Assembly (NCBI GenBank): GCA_000023185.1
Contig: CP001622.1
Span: forward strand, 2,728,001 to 2,792,000
Direction of reading: 5' to 3'
Length of the DNA: 64,000 bases
From: Rhizobium leguminosarum bv. trifolii WSM1325
Lineage (GTDB): Bacteria; Pseudomonadota; Alphaproteobacteria; Rhizobiales; Rhizobiaceae
This document shows positions 1-9,954 of the stretch, piece by piece. Numbering within the stretch: the stretch's first letter is position 1; every line of letters begins with the position of its first letter. The notes beneath the pieces were generated by a model, which was given only the letters and a program-made list of their open reading frames with translations, was not told the origin of the DNA and did not search any database. A program made the position numbers and the translations under genes.

Positions 1-932
1 CAGTCGCGGCGTTGGCTGTAGGCGGCCTTGATCTTGGCGACCTGCGCGTCGAAGCCGCGCTCGGCGACATCTGATATCGCCATCTGGTTGATCGTCGAAG
101 AATGCAGGTCGGCCGCCTGCTTCATCAGCACGAGCTTGCGGATGACGGGCGCATTGGCGACGATGAAGCCGACGCGCAGGCCGGGCGCCAGCGTCTTCGA
201 GAAGCTGCCGCAATAGATCGTGCGCGTATCGTTGATATGGCCCTTCTCGGCGATTTCGAGCGCCAGGATCGGCGGGATCGGATCGCCGTCGTAACGCAGC
301 GACTGGTAGGCCGCATCCTCGATGACGGCGATGTCGAGATCTTCCGCTAGCGCCAGGACCTTCTTGCGGCCGTCAAGGTCGACGGTCTCGCCGGTCGGAT
401 TGGAGAAATCGGCGGAGAGATAGGCGAACTTCACCTTGCCGCCGGCAGTGGAAGCGGCCGAGCGGTAGGAGTCGGGCGTCCGGTTGCCGTTCGGCGTCAG
501 CTGGTCGTAGGCCGGTTCATAGGCATTGAAGGCCTGCAGTGCGCCGAGATAGGTCGGCCACGTCACGAGCGCGGTGTCATCAGGCGACAGGAAGAGCTTG
601 CCGAGATAATCGAGGCCCTGCTGCGAACCGGACACGATGAAGACATTGTCGAGTTCGCAGGGGATGCCGAGAGCCGCCATCTGCCCGACCAGCCATTCGC
701 GCAACGGCTTGTAGCCCTCGCTGACCGAATATTGCAGCGCCGAATTGACGGCGGCGGCGAAGATATCGGCATAGGCCTGCTTGAATTCCTGATCCGGAAA
801 CAGTGCCGGATCCGGAATTCCACCGGCAAAGGAGATGATGTCGGGCCGGTCGAGAAGCTTCAAAAGCTCGCGGATCTCGGATGCGCGCATGCGCGACGAG
901 CGCGACGCAAACATGGTGTCCCAGTTCAGCAT
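1..932 (-). CDS. PLP-dependent aminotransferase, class I/II (3' end outside window)
   Basis: The reading frame starts at ATG 932 and runs off the left edge, giving 310 codons without a stop. The protein begins MLNWDTMFASRSSRMRASEI and contains FAGGIPDPALFP, a YSVSEGYKPLREWL block and the PLP-lysine motif SFSKTLAPGLRVGF (Lys about residue 246). This is the fold-type I layout of the 2-aminoadipate/aromatic aminotransferase (LysN-like) group. There is no N-terminal GntR domain, so it is a plain transaminase and not a MocR regulator. The substrate cannot be told. It is divergent from ilvE. Confidence 0.85.
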   Translation of the reverse strand, partial: MLNWDTMFASRSSRMRASEIRELLKLLDRPDIISFAGGIPDPALFPDQEFKQAYADIFAAAVNSALQYSVSEGYKPLREWLVGQMAALGIPCELDNVFIVSGSQQGLDYLGKLFLSPDDTALVTWPTYLGALQAFNAYEPAYDQLTPNGNRTPDSYRSAASTAGGKVKFAYLSADFSNPTGETVDLDGRKKVLALAEDLDIAVIEDAAYQSLRYDGDPIPPILALEIAEKGHINDTRTIYCGSFSKTLAPGLRVGFIVANAPVIRKLVLMKQAADLHSSTINQMAISDVAERGFDAQVAKIKAAYSQRRD

Positions 933-1310
933 GGGGTTTCCTCGTATTTTTCTATTCCCCCAGCAGACCATGCCGGAGAATTTATGTCAACAATGCTGAC
1001 CTACTTTCTTGTCCCTGTGACAAGTTCGGAGATCTTATATTCCAAAGCCTTGGTGGGAGATTAGCGAACGTCTTCGATAGGAATGAAATTTCCCGAACCA
1101 ATCGAATCCGTTTGAGTGCCGCTGATATCGGGATTTCACTGGAGGCGGATGCCATCCAATATCGAAGGCGCTCAATCCGATTTTGCTGCTCGACGTCAGC
1201 TACATCAAGCGATTATTCCTCTGATCGATGCCGAAACCGGCTGATTCAGGCCTTTCCAAAACCAGCCCGGCGGCAGTAGTGTCGCCGCCACTATTCAATG
1301 TACTATCAAG
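933..1310. other. Intergenic region between divergent aminotransferase genes
   Basis: This 378-base gap must hold both promoters. A 32-codon frame at 1149-1247 starts MPSNIEGAQSDF behind a GGAGG, but the spacing is only three bases and the peptide matches nothing I know. I see no convincing riboswitch, leader peptide or terminator here. Confidence 0.4.
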
Positions 1311-2420
1311 GTGCCAGCAATGACCGCGACGACGACCTCTCCTGAAATCAAAATCGAATTGCACAAGTCTCCCGTCTCCGACGCCGACCGCATCCAGGCA
1401 CTGGAGACGCCCGGCTTCGGTAAGGTCTTCACGGATCATATGGTCCTGGCACGATGGACTGCCGACAAGGGCTGGCACGATGCGAAGGTCACGCCGAGGC
1501 GTCCTCTGGAGCTCGATCCTGCCAGCGCCGTGCTGCACTACGCTCAGGAAATCTTCGAGGGCATGAAAGCCTACAAGGCAGACGATGGACGGATTCTGCT
1601 CTTTCGGCCCGAAGAGAACGCCCGCCGCTTCGCGCAATCGGCGACCCGCATGGCTATGCCTCCTGTGCCCGAAGAACTCTTCCTGAAGGCGGTCGAAGAA
1701 CTGGTCCGCGTTGACAAGGCCTGGATTCCATCCGGCGACGCCAGTCTCTACCTTCGCCCCTTCATGTTCGCCAACGAGGCGTTCCTGGGCGTTCGTCCGG
1801 CTCAGGAATATGTCTTCTGCATCATCGCCTCTCCGGTCGGCGCCTACTTCAAAGGCGGAGCGAAGGCGGTCTCCCTATGGGTCGAGACCGAATATACCCG
1901 TGCTGCCGCCGGCGGCACTGGTGCTGCAAAATGCGGCGGAAACTACGCAGCCAGCCTCGTGGCGCAAGCCGAGGCGGCAAAGAAGGATTGCGATCAGGTC
2001 GTCTTCCTAGACGCAGCAGAGCATCGCTGGGTCGAGGAACTCGGCGGCATGAACGTCTTCTTCGTCATGAATGACGGATCGGTGGTGACCCCGCCTCTTG
2101 GCGGCACGATCCTGCCGGGTATCACCCGGGCCTCGGTGATCGTACTCGCTGGAGAAAAGGGCCTCCGCGTCGAGCAGCGTCCCTACTCCTTCGCGGAATG
2201 GCAGCAGGACGCAACCAGCGGCAAGCTCGTCGAAGCCTTCGCTTGCGGCACTGCCGCGGTCCTGGCGGGCATCGGCCTGGTTCGACATGCCGGCGGCGAG
2301 TTTCTGGTCGGAGACGGACAGACCGGCAAGTTGACCAGCGAACTGCGCCAGCAGCTCGTCAGTCTGCAGAAAGGCGTAACGAACGATGAGCGCGGCTGGA
2401 CGCGCCTTATCCCGGCCTGA
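1311..2420 (+). CDS. ilvE: Branched-chain amino acid aminotransferase (type II, class IV)
   Basis: Catalyses the final reversible transamination of valine, leucine and isoleucine synthesis in the cytoplasm. The 369-residue length and the motifs EIFEGMKAYK, the AAKCGGNYAAS block with the PLP Lys near 207, EELGGMNVFF and GGTILPGITR fit the eukaryote-like type II BCAT group (usually about 350-370 aa). The frame opens at GTG 1311; ATG 1320 three codons later is an equally good start. The gene is monocistronic and followed by a strong terminator at 2598-2622. Other ilv genes lie elsewhere in the window (ilvC, ilvIH), so the pathway is dispersed. Confidence 0.95.
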   Translation: MPAMTATTTSPEIKIELHKSPVSDADRIQALETPGFGKVFTDHMVLARWTADKGWHDAKVTPRRPLELDPASAVLHYAQEIFEGMKAYKADDGRILLFRPEENARRFAQSATRMAMPPVPEELFLKAVEELVRVDKAWIPSGDASLYLRPFMFANEAFLGVRPAQEYVFCIIASPVGAYFKGGAKAVSLWVETEYTRAAAGGTGAAKCGGNYAASLVAQAEAAKKDCDQVVFLDAAEHRWVEELGGMNVFFVMNDGSVVTPPLGGTILPGITRASVIVLAGEKGLRVEQRPYSFAEWQQDATSGKLVEAFACGTAAVLAGIGLVRHAGGEFLVGDGQTGKLTSELRQQLVSLQKGVTNDERGWTRLIPA

Positions 2421-2597
2421 ACTCCGGACCTTCCAAGCGAATGGCGGCGTCAACACCGACTTGGTGGACGCCGCTTTCCGCCTCGCCCGGAAAAGCCGTC
2501 GGGCTGGCGATCTATTCGGCCCTGGAGTTCGTTTCAATCTGCACGATACGATGTTCTTCGAGCCGACAGCCATTAAGCAATCCGCGGATCTCTTTCG

Positions 2598-2622
2598 AAA
2601 CCGGGCGTCGCCCGGTTTTTTT
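2598..2622 (+). terminator. Rho-independent terminator, probably of ilvE
   Basis: A perfect 9-bp stem (AAACCGGGC / GCCCGGTTT) with a 3-nt loop is followed by a run of T. It lies about 180 nt after the ilvE stop in the 339-base gap before the toxin-antitoxin genes. I see nothing else in that gap. Confidence 0.85.
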
Positions 2623-2759
2623 GTGGCCGAGTCAGCCGGAAAGACCATCGTCAACGTCCCATTTGGCGACCGGAATAGCACCAACGCCAAAAACGGTTCG
2701 CCATTGACCGACGCGAAGTGAATTCTTACTATCTCCTAATCGATAGAGGAAAGGTAAGA

Positions 2760-2969
2760 ATGGCAACCGCAACCCTCTCTACAAAATTCCAGATCTCCAT
2801 TCCCAAGGAAGTGCGCGAACAACAGCACTGGTCGGCGGGACAGGAATTCGTGTTCATACCCAAAGGCAAAGGCGTATTGCTGATGCCGGTCCCGACGCTT
2901 GCCGATCTTCGCGGCCTCGCCGAAGGCGCAGACAACAAAAACTACCGCGACCGGAACGACCGTTTCTAA
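2760..2969 (+). CDS. AbrB/MazE-fold antitoxin of a VapBC-like pair
   Basis: A 69-residue protein starting MATATLSTKFQISIPKEVRE, the swapped-hairpin AbrB/SpoVT DNA-binding fold typical of VapB antitoxins; the C-terminal tail would wrap the toxin. The frame is open further upstream, but ATG 2760 is chosen because GAGGAAAGG at 2746-2754 is well placed and the AbrB fold begins there. The stop codon overlaps the toxin start (TAATG), a sign of translational coupling. VapB/VapC complexes normally repress their own promoter. Confidence 0.88.
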   Translation: MATATLSTKFQISIPKEVREQQHWSAGQEFVFIPKGKGVLLMPVPTLADLRGLAEGADNKNYRDRNDRF

Positions 2970-3346
2970 TGCGCGTGATCGACAGCTCCGCATGGATAGA
3001 ATGGCTGACGAAAAGTGCTGCCGGAACCAGGCTGCAGGCCGAAATCCCGGAACGCGATCAATGCATCGTTCCGACGATCGTGCAGCTTGAGCTTTCCAAA
3101 TGGCTGGCACGCGAAAAGGACGAGGAAGCCGTCGACAGCTTCATCGCTTATACCGCGACATGCATGGTTGTTTCTCTCGACACGACGCTTGCTCGCCGTG
3201 CTGCCGAAATATCGGCAGCCCATAAACTCGCCACCGCCGATGCGATCATTTATGCGACCGCGGAGCGCCACGACGCCGACATCCTGACCTGCGATGCCCA
3301 TTTTAAGGATCTCGAACGCGTCATCTATATCGATAAAAAAGACTGA
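2969..3346 (+). CDS. VapC-like PIN-domain toxin ribonuclease
   Basis: A 125-residue PIN domain. The acidic metal-binding residues are visible: Asp5 in VIDSSAW, Glu41 in LELSKW, Asp91 in ATADAIIYATA and Asp109 in LTCDAHF. That is the complete quartet expected of an active Mg-dependent RNase (family knowledge: VapC cleaves tRNA or rRNA). It overlaps the antitoxin stop by one base. The intact catalytic set suggests a functional toxin. Confidence 0.9.
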   Translation: MRVIDSSAWIEWLTKSAAGTRLQAEIPERDQCIVPTIVQLELSKWLAREKDEEAVDSFIAYTATCMVVSLDTTLARRAAEISAAHKLATADAIIYATAERHDADILTCDAHFKDLERVIYIDKKD

Positions 3347-3464
3347 TCCGCATGTGACCCAAGCCCTCGACGGCGCGGCACAACGCTTCTATCACAAACT
3401 GGGAAATGATAATCTGGCATCTGGAATGGCTGAAAACCGGCATGTGCAGGCGGCACCGAATCCA

Positions 3465-3716
3465 ATGGCGAAAATGACGATCTCGCTTCCGGATAATCTG
3501 GCGGAATACGTCGAAAACCGTGTCGCAAGCGGCAGATACAGCAGTGCCGGCGCATTCCTGGCGGAGCTTATTCTGAAGGATCAGCTCCATCACAAGCTTG
3601 ACGACGAAGAACTGCGCAACATCCTGAGGCAGGCTGAGGAAAGCGGCCCGAGCGGTCGACGCATTCCCGACATCCTGTCGGAAACGAAGGCAAAGCTGCG
3701 TGACAACAACCTATAG
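3465..3716 (+). CDS. ParD-like ribbon-helix-helix antitoxin
   Basis: MAKMTISLPDNLAEYVENRV is the typical N-terminal ribbon-helix-helix of ParD/CopG-type antitoxins, followed by an acidic C-terminal toxin-binding region (ILRQAEESGPSGRRIPD). The start at 3465 is chosen by domain fit; an in-frame ATG at 3426 would add 13 residues. The last 17 nt overlap the parE-like gene. It follows the VapBC-like pair by 118 bp, so two toxin-antitoxin modules sit in tandem. Confidence 0.85.
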   Translation: MAKMTISLPDNLAEYVENRVASGRYSSAGAFLAELILKDQLHHKLDDEELRNILRQAEESGPSGRRIPDILSETKAKLRDNNL

Positions 3717-4035
3717 GCTAACCCGAGCCGCAGACTCCGTGCTATCAGGCATCGACGAATATGCTTGCCTCAATTTCGGCGAGGCGCAGGCGGACGCCTA
3801 TCTTCTCGACTGGGACAGGATTTTCGTGCTTCTTTCGCACGCTCCCTCGATGGGAGAAGAGTGCGACGAACTCGGCGCCGGCCTTCGCCGCCTCCTCCAC
3901 ATGCGCCACGTCGCCTTCTACCGGGTGGCATCGGAAGGGATTGTCGTCATTGACATCATCGACGCCGACCGGCTCCCCGAAAGACATCTTCAATCCAACC
4001 GACGCCCACGATCGGCCGAACAGCATGCCTCTTGA
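3700..4035 (+). CDS. ParE/RelE-superfamily toxin
   Basis: A 111-residue protein with the RelE/ParE pattern: N-terminal beta strand YRLTRAADSVLSGIDEY, two helices, a basic central stretch (LRRLLHMRHVAFYRVA) and a C-terminal strand (GIVVIDIIDADRLPERHL). ParE members poison gyrase, RelE members cleave mRNA; I cannot separate the two by eye, but the ParD partner favours ParE. It overlaps the antitoxin by 17 nt and the methyltransferase start by 11 nt. The C-terminus is slightly longer than usual (about 95-100 aa). Confidence 0.85.
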   Translation: MTTTYRLTRAADSVLSGIDEYACLNFGEAQADAYLLDWDRIFVLLSHAPSMGEECDELGAGLRRLLHMRHVAFYRVASEGIVVIDIIDADRLPERHLQSNRRPRSAEQHAS

Positions 4036-4612
4036 TTGCACCTCCGCCTTCTATGAGGAAAATGCCGAGACATACGCCAAGCGGGCGCGCAGCCTGCCGA
4101 AGCAGCAGGTCGATGCCTTCCTCGCCGGGCTTGTGCCGGGTGCGGCAATCCTCGAACTCGGCTGCGGCGGCGGACAGGACAGCACCTACATGCTGGCGCA
4201 GGGTTTCGACGTGACGCCGACGGATGGCTCGACCGAGCTTGCGAGACAGGCGGAAGTGCTGATCGGCCGGCCGGTCAGGGTCATGTTGTTTCAAGAACTC
4301 GACGCCGACAGCGCCTTCGACGGCGTCTGGGCGCAGGCAAGCCTTCTCCACGTCCCGAGGCCAGAGCTGCCCGATGTCTTCGCCCGCATCCGGCGCGCCC
4401 TGAGGACAGGCGGCATCATTCATGCGACCTTCAAGGCAGGCGATGTGGAAGGCCATGACGGCTTCGGGCGTTATTACAACTATCCCTCCGCCGAATGGCT
4501 TTCGGAGCTTTTGACGAAAGGCGGCTGGCGGAATATCGCCATTAGCGAAAGCGACGGCGGCGGCTATGACGGCAAGCCGACCCGCTGGCTGATCGTCGGC
4601 GCAGAACGGTAA
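4025..4612 (+). CDS. Class I SAM-dependent methyltransferase
   Basis: A 195-residue Rossmann methyltransferase. Motif I is AAILELGCGGGQDS, followed by a TPTDGS acidic-turn region and FDGVWAQASLLHVPR (motif IV region). The chosen start, MPLDCTSAFYEENAETYAKR, overlaps the end of the ParE-like gene by 11 nt, so it may be translated from the toxin-antitoxin transcript. The substrate is unknown; the SAFYEENAETYAKR opening resembles small-molecule methyltransferases of the UbiE/Tam type. Confidence 0.8.
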   Translation: MPLDCTSAFYEENAETYAKRARSLPKQQVDAFLAGLVPGAAILELGCGGGQDSTYMLAQGFDVTPTDGSTELARQAEVLIGRPVRVMLFQELDADSAFDGVWAQASLLHVPRPELPDVFARIRRALRTGGIIHATFKAGDVEGHDGFGRYYNYPSAEWLSELLTKGGWRNIAISESDGGGYDGKPTRWLIVGAER

Positions 4613-4654
4613 AGGCCGGAGCTTTCGCCCCGGCGGTGCAGCACGCCTATTTTC

Positions 4655-5401
4655 TCACTCCGGCGCCTCAACGCGAGAAGGCAAACGCCGCAATTCTCTC
4701 ATTTCATCGAGCAAGCGATCGACAATCCAGTGCCGCTGAGGCGGTATCGCATCAATCAGTTCGATAAACCCATTCTCAATGACATCACCCTTGAGCCACT
4801 CAAGGACGAGATGGCGCTTCTCCGGCGCGACGTCCTGCCAGAAGCAGCTGCCCCTGTAGAGGCTTTTAAGATCGGCGGTGGCGAGCTGAATGAAAGCATT
4901 GGGTGTCGGCTGCTTCACCCAAAGACTGAGGCATGCCTCGAACTGAAGATCGAGCTTTGCCATCGCCATTATCCAATCCCAAGCCGACGCATCGAAATCG
5001 GGATCCTGCAGCCTTTTGAAAGCCCAGGCCGAATAGACAAAATTCGCGACTGCTGTCTGCTCAGGTATCGGCCAATGCTGCCAGTCGCACAATAAAAGCT
5101 TGGAAGCAATGATCGGCGGCTCGAAACCATACGCGGAAGGGCTGAGGACGGCACAGTGGAGGATACGCGGCAGGAAGTGCTTGAAGTCATCAGCCGAACC
5201 AACTGTCGTTATCGCGCTTGCCGCATACCGACCCAGCTCTGTCGCATCTATCTCCCGCAAAGGCGCCGATTTGAGTGCAGCGAGAATTTTCTCGGCGTCG
5301 CGTAAGGGCGAAGCGTCCAGCGAAGATGGGAACGGATATTCCAGAAATGCTGGGTAGAGCGCCCCAAGGCTATCTTCCAGGTCTTGTTTTGCCGACCGCA
5401 T
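4655..5401 (-). CDS. Hypothetical protein, no recognised family
   Basis: A 248-residue soluble-looking protein beginning MRSAKQDLEDSLGALYPAFL. It has no signal peptide, membrane segment or nucleotide-binding motif that I recognise, but is rich in Trp and Leu (for example LLLCDWQHWPIPEQ and DFDASAWDWIMAMAKLD), suggesting an all-helical fold. It is transcribed like ilvC but separated from it by a terminator at 5465-5490. By eye it looks less GC-rich than its neighbours, which together with the adjacent toxin-antitoxin genes hints at acquired DNA. Function unknown. Confidence 0.65.
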   Translation of the reverse strand: MRSAKQDLEDSLGALYPAFLEYPFPSSLDASPLRDAEKILAALKSAPLREIDATELGRYAASAITTVGSADDFKHFLPRILHCAVLSPSAYGFEPPIIASKLLLCDWQHWPIPEQTAVANFVYSAWAFKRLQDPDFDASAWDWIMAMAKLDLQFEACLSLWVKQPTPNAFIQLATADLKSLYRGSCFWQDVAPEKRHLVLEWLKGDVIENGFIELIDAIPPQRHWIVDRLLDEMRELRRLPSRVEAPE

Positions 5402-5464
5402 GATCGCTTCAAACACATCAAATCCGATATAGCAGCTTCGACAACAGACGCACCAATAGCAAAA

Positions 5465-5490
5465 GAGGCCGGAGTTTTCACTCCGGCCTC
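5465..5490 (-). terminator. Terminator of ilvC
   Basis: A perfect 11-bp stem (GAGGCCGGAGT / ACTCCGGCCTC) with a 4-nt loop lies 25 nt downstream of the ilvC stop. Read on the minus strand it is followed by TTTT. Confidence 0.88.
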
Positions 5491-5514
5491 CCTGTTTTAT
5501 TTCACCGGAACCGC

Positions 5515-7249
<1,735 letters not shown>

Positions 7250-7252
7250 ATA

Positions 7253-7268
7253 CGTACCGTACGGTACG
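7253..7268. promoter_or_regulatory. Palindromic operator candidate for the TetR regulator
   Basis: CGTACCGTACGGTACG is a perfect 16-bp palindrome ending 4 bases upstream of the TetR start. This length, symmetry and position are typical of TetR-family autoregulatory operators. That the neighbouring protein binds it is inference. Confidence 0.65.
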
Positions 7269-7424
7269 GTTCGTGAGGTTTATGCGATAATCCGATCAGG
7301 TCGTCAAGAAGCCTGGATAGTTTTTTTTTAATACGGGAAACCGCGATGAAACACCAGAATTGGATAGGCGCGAATCCTCGGCCATCGCATAATGTCGCGC
7401 TACACCATTTGCCCGGAGACTCCG

Positions 7425-7871
7425 ATGTCACGCCTGTCAGCAGCTCTTCTCCTGCTCGGAGCAATCCTCCTTGGCGGCTCAAGCGCTCTCGCGCAGTCCG
7501 ACAGCGACGTCTATAACCGCATTGAGGAACTGCACGGCGATGCCGCGGGCTTCGACAGGCCGCTGCGCCAACTCGTTCGAGCGATGCGCTCGGGCGACGC
7601 CGAGACCATCGCCGGCCTTGCCGAATACCCGCTGACGGTCAAGGCCAATGGCGAGAGCTACGACGTCGAGAGTGCAGAGGATTTCATCGACAATTTCGAT
7701 GATCTCGTGACGCCGGAAACGCGCAGCGCCGTCGGGCGCCAGCAATACGAAGATCTCTTTGTCAACAGCGACGGCGTCATGCTCGCCGGCGGCGCCGTCT
7801 GGATGGGCGCGATCTGTGAGGACAACGCCTGCGAGGCGAGCCATTGGGCGATCATCGCGATCAATAACTGA
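7425..7871 (+). CDS. Small secreted protein of unknown function
   Basis: A 148-residue protein with a clear signal peptide (MSRLSAALLLLGAILLGGSSALA, cleavage near residue 23), so the mature form is periplasmic or exported. The mature part (YNRIEELHGDAAGF, AMRSGDAETIAGLAEYPL) resembles NTF2/SnoaL-like secreted proteins of proteobacteria, but I cannot assign a family firmly. Two Cys (AICEDNACEAS) near the C-terminus could form a disulfide. The start is chosen for its GGAG at 7415-7418 and the signal peptide. The next gene begins 23 nt later, so the two probably form an operon. Confidence 0.8.
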   Translation: MSRLSAALLLLGAILLGGSSALAQSDSDVYNRIEELHGDAAGFDRPLRQLVRAMRSGDAETIAGLAEYPLTVKANGESYDVESAEDFIDNFDDLVTPETRSAVGRQQYEDLFVNSDGVMLAGGAVWMGAICEDNACEASHWAIIAINN

Positions 7872-7894
7872 AATCTGGCGATGAGGAAAAGCAG

Positions 7895-8260
7895 ATGAAA
7901 TACCATATAACAGCCGCAGTCATCACCGCAGCTCTCACCATCGCCGCAAACGCACAGGCGGCCGAAACGCGCTGCGGCTGGATTGAAAATCCGACGCCCG
8001 CCAACTGGTGGCTGGAGGATGCGGAGAACACCTGGACGATCATGACCCAGGGCGACGATGCCGGCGAGGTGGAAGGCATGGAGCTGATCTCCGACATATC
8101 CGAACATGAGTATGTGAGAACCAACGGCAATTACGGCTACGCCTGCGCCTGCATGAGTGTGGAGACGGACGGCAAGCAGCGCATCACGAAAATCCTCTCC
8201 TTCCGCCAGCTAAAGCTCGCCAAATGCCGTGCCGACAAGGCGCTGAAATTCCCCGGCTGA
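7895..8260 (+). CDS. DUF4087-family secreted protein
   Basis: A 121-residue protein with a signal peptide (MKYHITAAVITAALTIAANAQA) and mature start ETRCGWIENPTPANWWLEDA. The RCGWxENPTPxNWWL block is the hallmark I associate with DUF4087. Four cysteines (CGW, CACM, KCR) may form disulfides in the periplasm. A ribosome-binding GAGGAAAAG precedes ATG 7895. It is the second gene of a two-gene secreted-protein unit; function is unknown. Confidence 0.8.
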   Translation: MKYHITAAVITAALTIAANAQAAETRCGWIENPTPANWWLEDAENTWTIMTQGDDAGEVEGMELISDISEHEYVRTNGNYGYACACMSVETDGKQRITKILSFRQLKLAKCRADKALKFPG

Positions 8261-8271
8261 TGAGCCGCGGC

Positions 8272-9954
8272 TTATAACGCCGTGGCGCAACCTGCCGGGA
8301 TGGCGAAAGGCTCTGCCGGCACCGCCTTGTTGATCCTGTAAAGCTTGGCGAATCCGGCATCCTCGACGAGCGTCAGGCCGACCGGCATAAAGGTGCCAAC
8401 ATAGCGGTCGGGAATATCGGCATTGGCGACGAGGACGAAATCGAAACGACTGCGCCAATCTGACAGATAGGGTGTGAAGTCTCGATATTGCTGCATCATT
8501 GCCGGGCATGAAAGCACGCCGATCGAAAGCAGATTGCCCTCGGGAACCGCAATCTCAGACCAGGGCGTCAGAACGGATAACGGCTGCTTGCCTTTTGCCG
8601 TGAAGAGCGTCGGCACGAAAGCATGCGAGAAGGGCACGGCAAGCGTCGGCAGGTGCCGGAAAGTATCCAGCCCCCAGGCAAAATGCCGGTTGGAGTGGGC
8701 AAGACCGCTCACTGTCTCGGGTTCATGTCCCAGAGGCAGAACGGCGGCACCGGCCGGCGCCTTTTTAAGCACAGCCTCGACGGCAGCAACATCCTTCTGT
8801 GCCAGCCACCAGTTCCAGCCGACCCAGCCGGTGCGGCCGAAGACCGCGAAATTGATGACGAGCGCTAGCAGCAGCGCATGCCGGCGCGTGAGATTGGCAA
8901 AGGGGCACATCATCGCCATGGCGACGAGCGCCGTCATGATCGGAAAGCGCCAACTGATCCATCCGGTGCCGAGCATGTGGCGGGGCGAAACACAGGACAG
9001 AAGCAGCAGGCCGCAGGCGGTGACGGCAAGCCCCGCATGGATGCGGATGTCGCCCGCGCGGACGGCACGCGTGCAGATGAGGATCAGCGGCAGAACCAGC
9101 ACGACATCCACTACCGGGACATAGGTCGTGATGGCGGAGAGCAGATTCATGACGATCAGGACGACGCCGTCGTTCCAGACAAGGCCAAGGCCGTCGCCAC
9201 CGGCGTTGGGCAAAGCTGCCGTGTGAAGGTAAAGCGCGAGCGGCGGCAAGACGCAGGCGCCAAACGCCAGCACCAACCGGCCGGCGAGCCTCATCAGGCC
9301 CACCTTCGATCGCACGATATCGATGCGCCAGGAAAATTCGAGGCCGCAGACGATCGCCATATAGAAGCCAAGCGCGAAGATGTGCATCACTGTGAGCAGC
9401 AGCGCGGCGGCGAGCCGCCAGACAAAAACCAGGGCGGGATTTCTGCGCTGCAGCCGCAGATCGAGGCAGGCGAAGAACAAGGCCATGCCGAGGCCGATCT
9501 GGAAGTTGATGAAGCCGCCGATCATGGTGGCGCACCAGCTAAGCGACAGCATGGCGGTCTGCCAGTGATGCCGACCACCGAAAAGCGCGCGGTGCAGGCC
9601 GATTGCCCCGAGTGGCGGCAGCACGATCGCCAGGAAAAGCAAAGCCCGCGCAAGCCTGTCGGCGCCGACAAGCGGCCCCAGCCAGGTGGCCAGAACGTCG
9701 ATCCCGACATTGGTGAAGGTGCGGTTCCAGTCGACCGCATAGATCTCAGGAAACGGTTGCTCGCCTATCCCGCCCGAAAGGAGCCAGATACGGGCGTAGT
9801 GATTGGCGTAATCGAGAACCGGTGGAAAGGGAAACAGGAGGACCAAAGCCGCGGCAAGCCCGACGAATGCGACGATCGCAACGGTGGAATCCTGCCTGGC
9901 GATCGATTCCTCAGGCCCGGCTGCGGCCACAGCAGGCGCGGCAATCCGCTCCAT
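8272..9954 (-). CDS. Multi-pass membrane protein, GT-C glycosyltransferase-like
   Basis: A 560-residue protein with roughly ten or more hydrophobic segments (for example VAIVAFVGLAAALVLLFPF and LIVMNLLSAITTYVPVVDV) and a large loop after the first segment containing DYANHYARIWLL, then a soluble C-terminus. The architecture resembles polyprenyl-phosphate-sugar dependent GT-C transferases, but I see no family-specific motif beyond that. Its start overlaps the stop of the upstream GT2 gene (TAATG), so the two are translationally coupled. A plausible pair: the GT2 enzyme makes a lipid-linked sugar and this protein transfers it outside the membrane. Confidence 0.7.
   Translation of the reverse strand: MERIAAPAVAAAGPEESIARQDSTVAIVAFVGLAAALVLLFPFPPVLDYANHYARIWLLSGGIGEQPFPEIYAVDWNRTFTNVGIDVLATWLGPLVGADRLARALLFLAIVLPPLGAIGLHRALFGGRHHWQTAMLSLSWCATMIGGFINFQIGLGMALFFACLDLRLQRRNPALVFVWRLAAALLLTVMHIFALGFYMAIVCGLEFSWRIDIVRSKVGLMRLAGRLVLAFGACVLPPLALYLHTAALPNAGGDGLGLVWNDGVVLIVMNLLSAITTYVPVVDVVLVLPLILICTRAVRAGDIRIHAGLAVTACGLLLLSCVSPRHMLGTGWISWRFPIMTALVAMAMMCPFANLTRRHALLLALVINFAVFGRTGWVGWNWWLAQKDVAAVEAVLKKAPAGAAVLPLGHEPETVSGLAHSNRHFAWGLDTFRHLPTLAVPFSHAFVPTLFTAKGKQPLSVLTPWSEIAVPEGNLLSIGVLSCPAMMQQYRDFTPYLSDWRSRFDFVLVANADIPDRYVGTFMPVGLTLVEDAGFAKLYRINKAVPAEPFAIPAGCATAL

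Noticed and set aside
1149..1247. Possible 32-codon peptide gene (MPSNIEGAQSDF...) upstream of ilvE
   Set aside because: GGAGG is only three bases from the ATG, the peptide lacks an ILV run and no terminator/antiterminator pair lies between it and ilvE, so it is not an attenuator; no other support.
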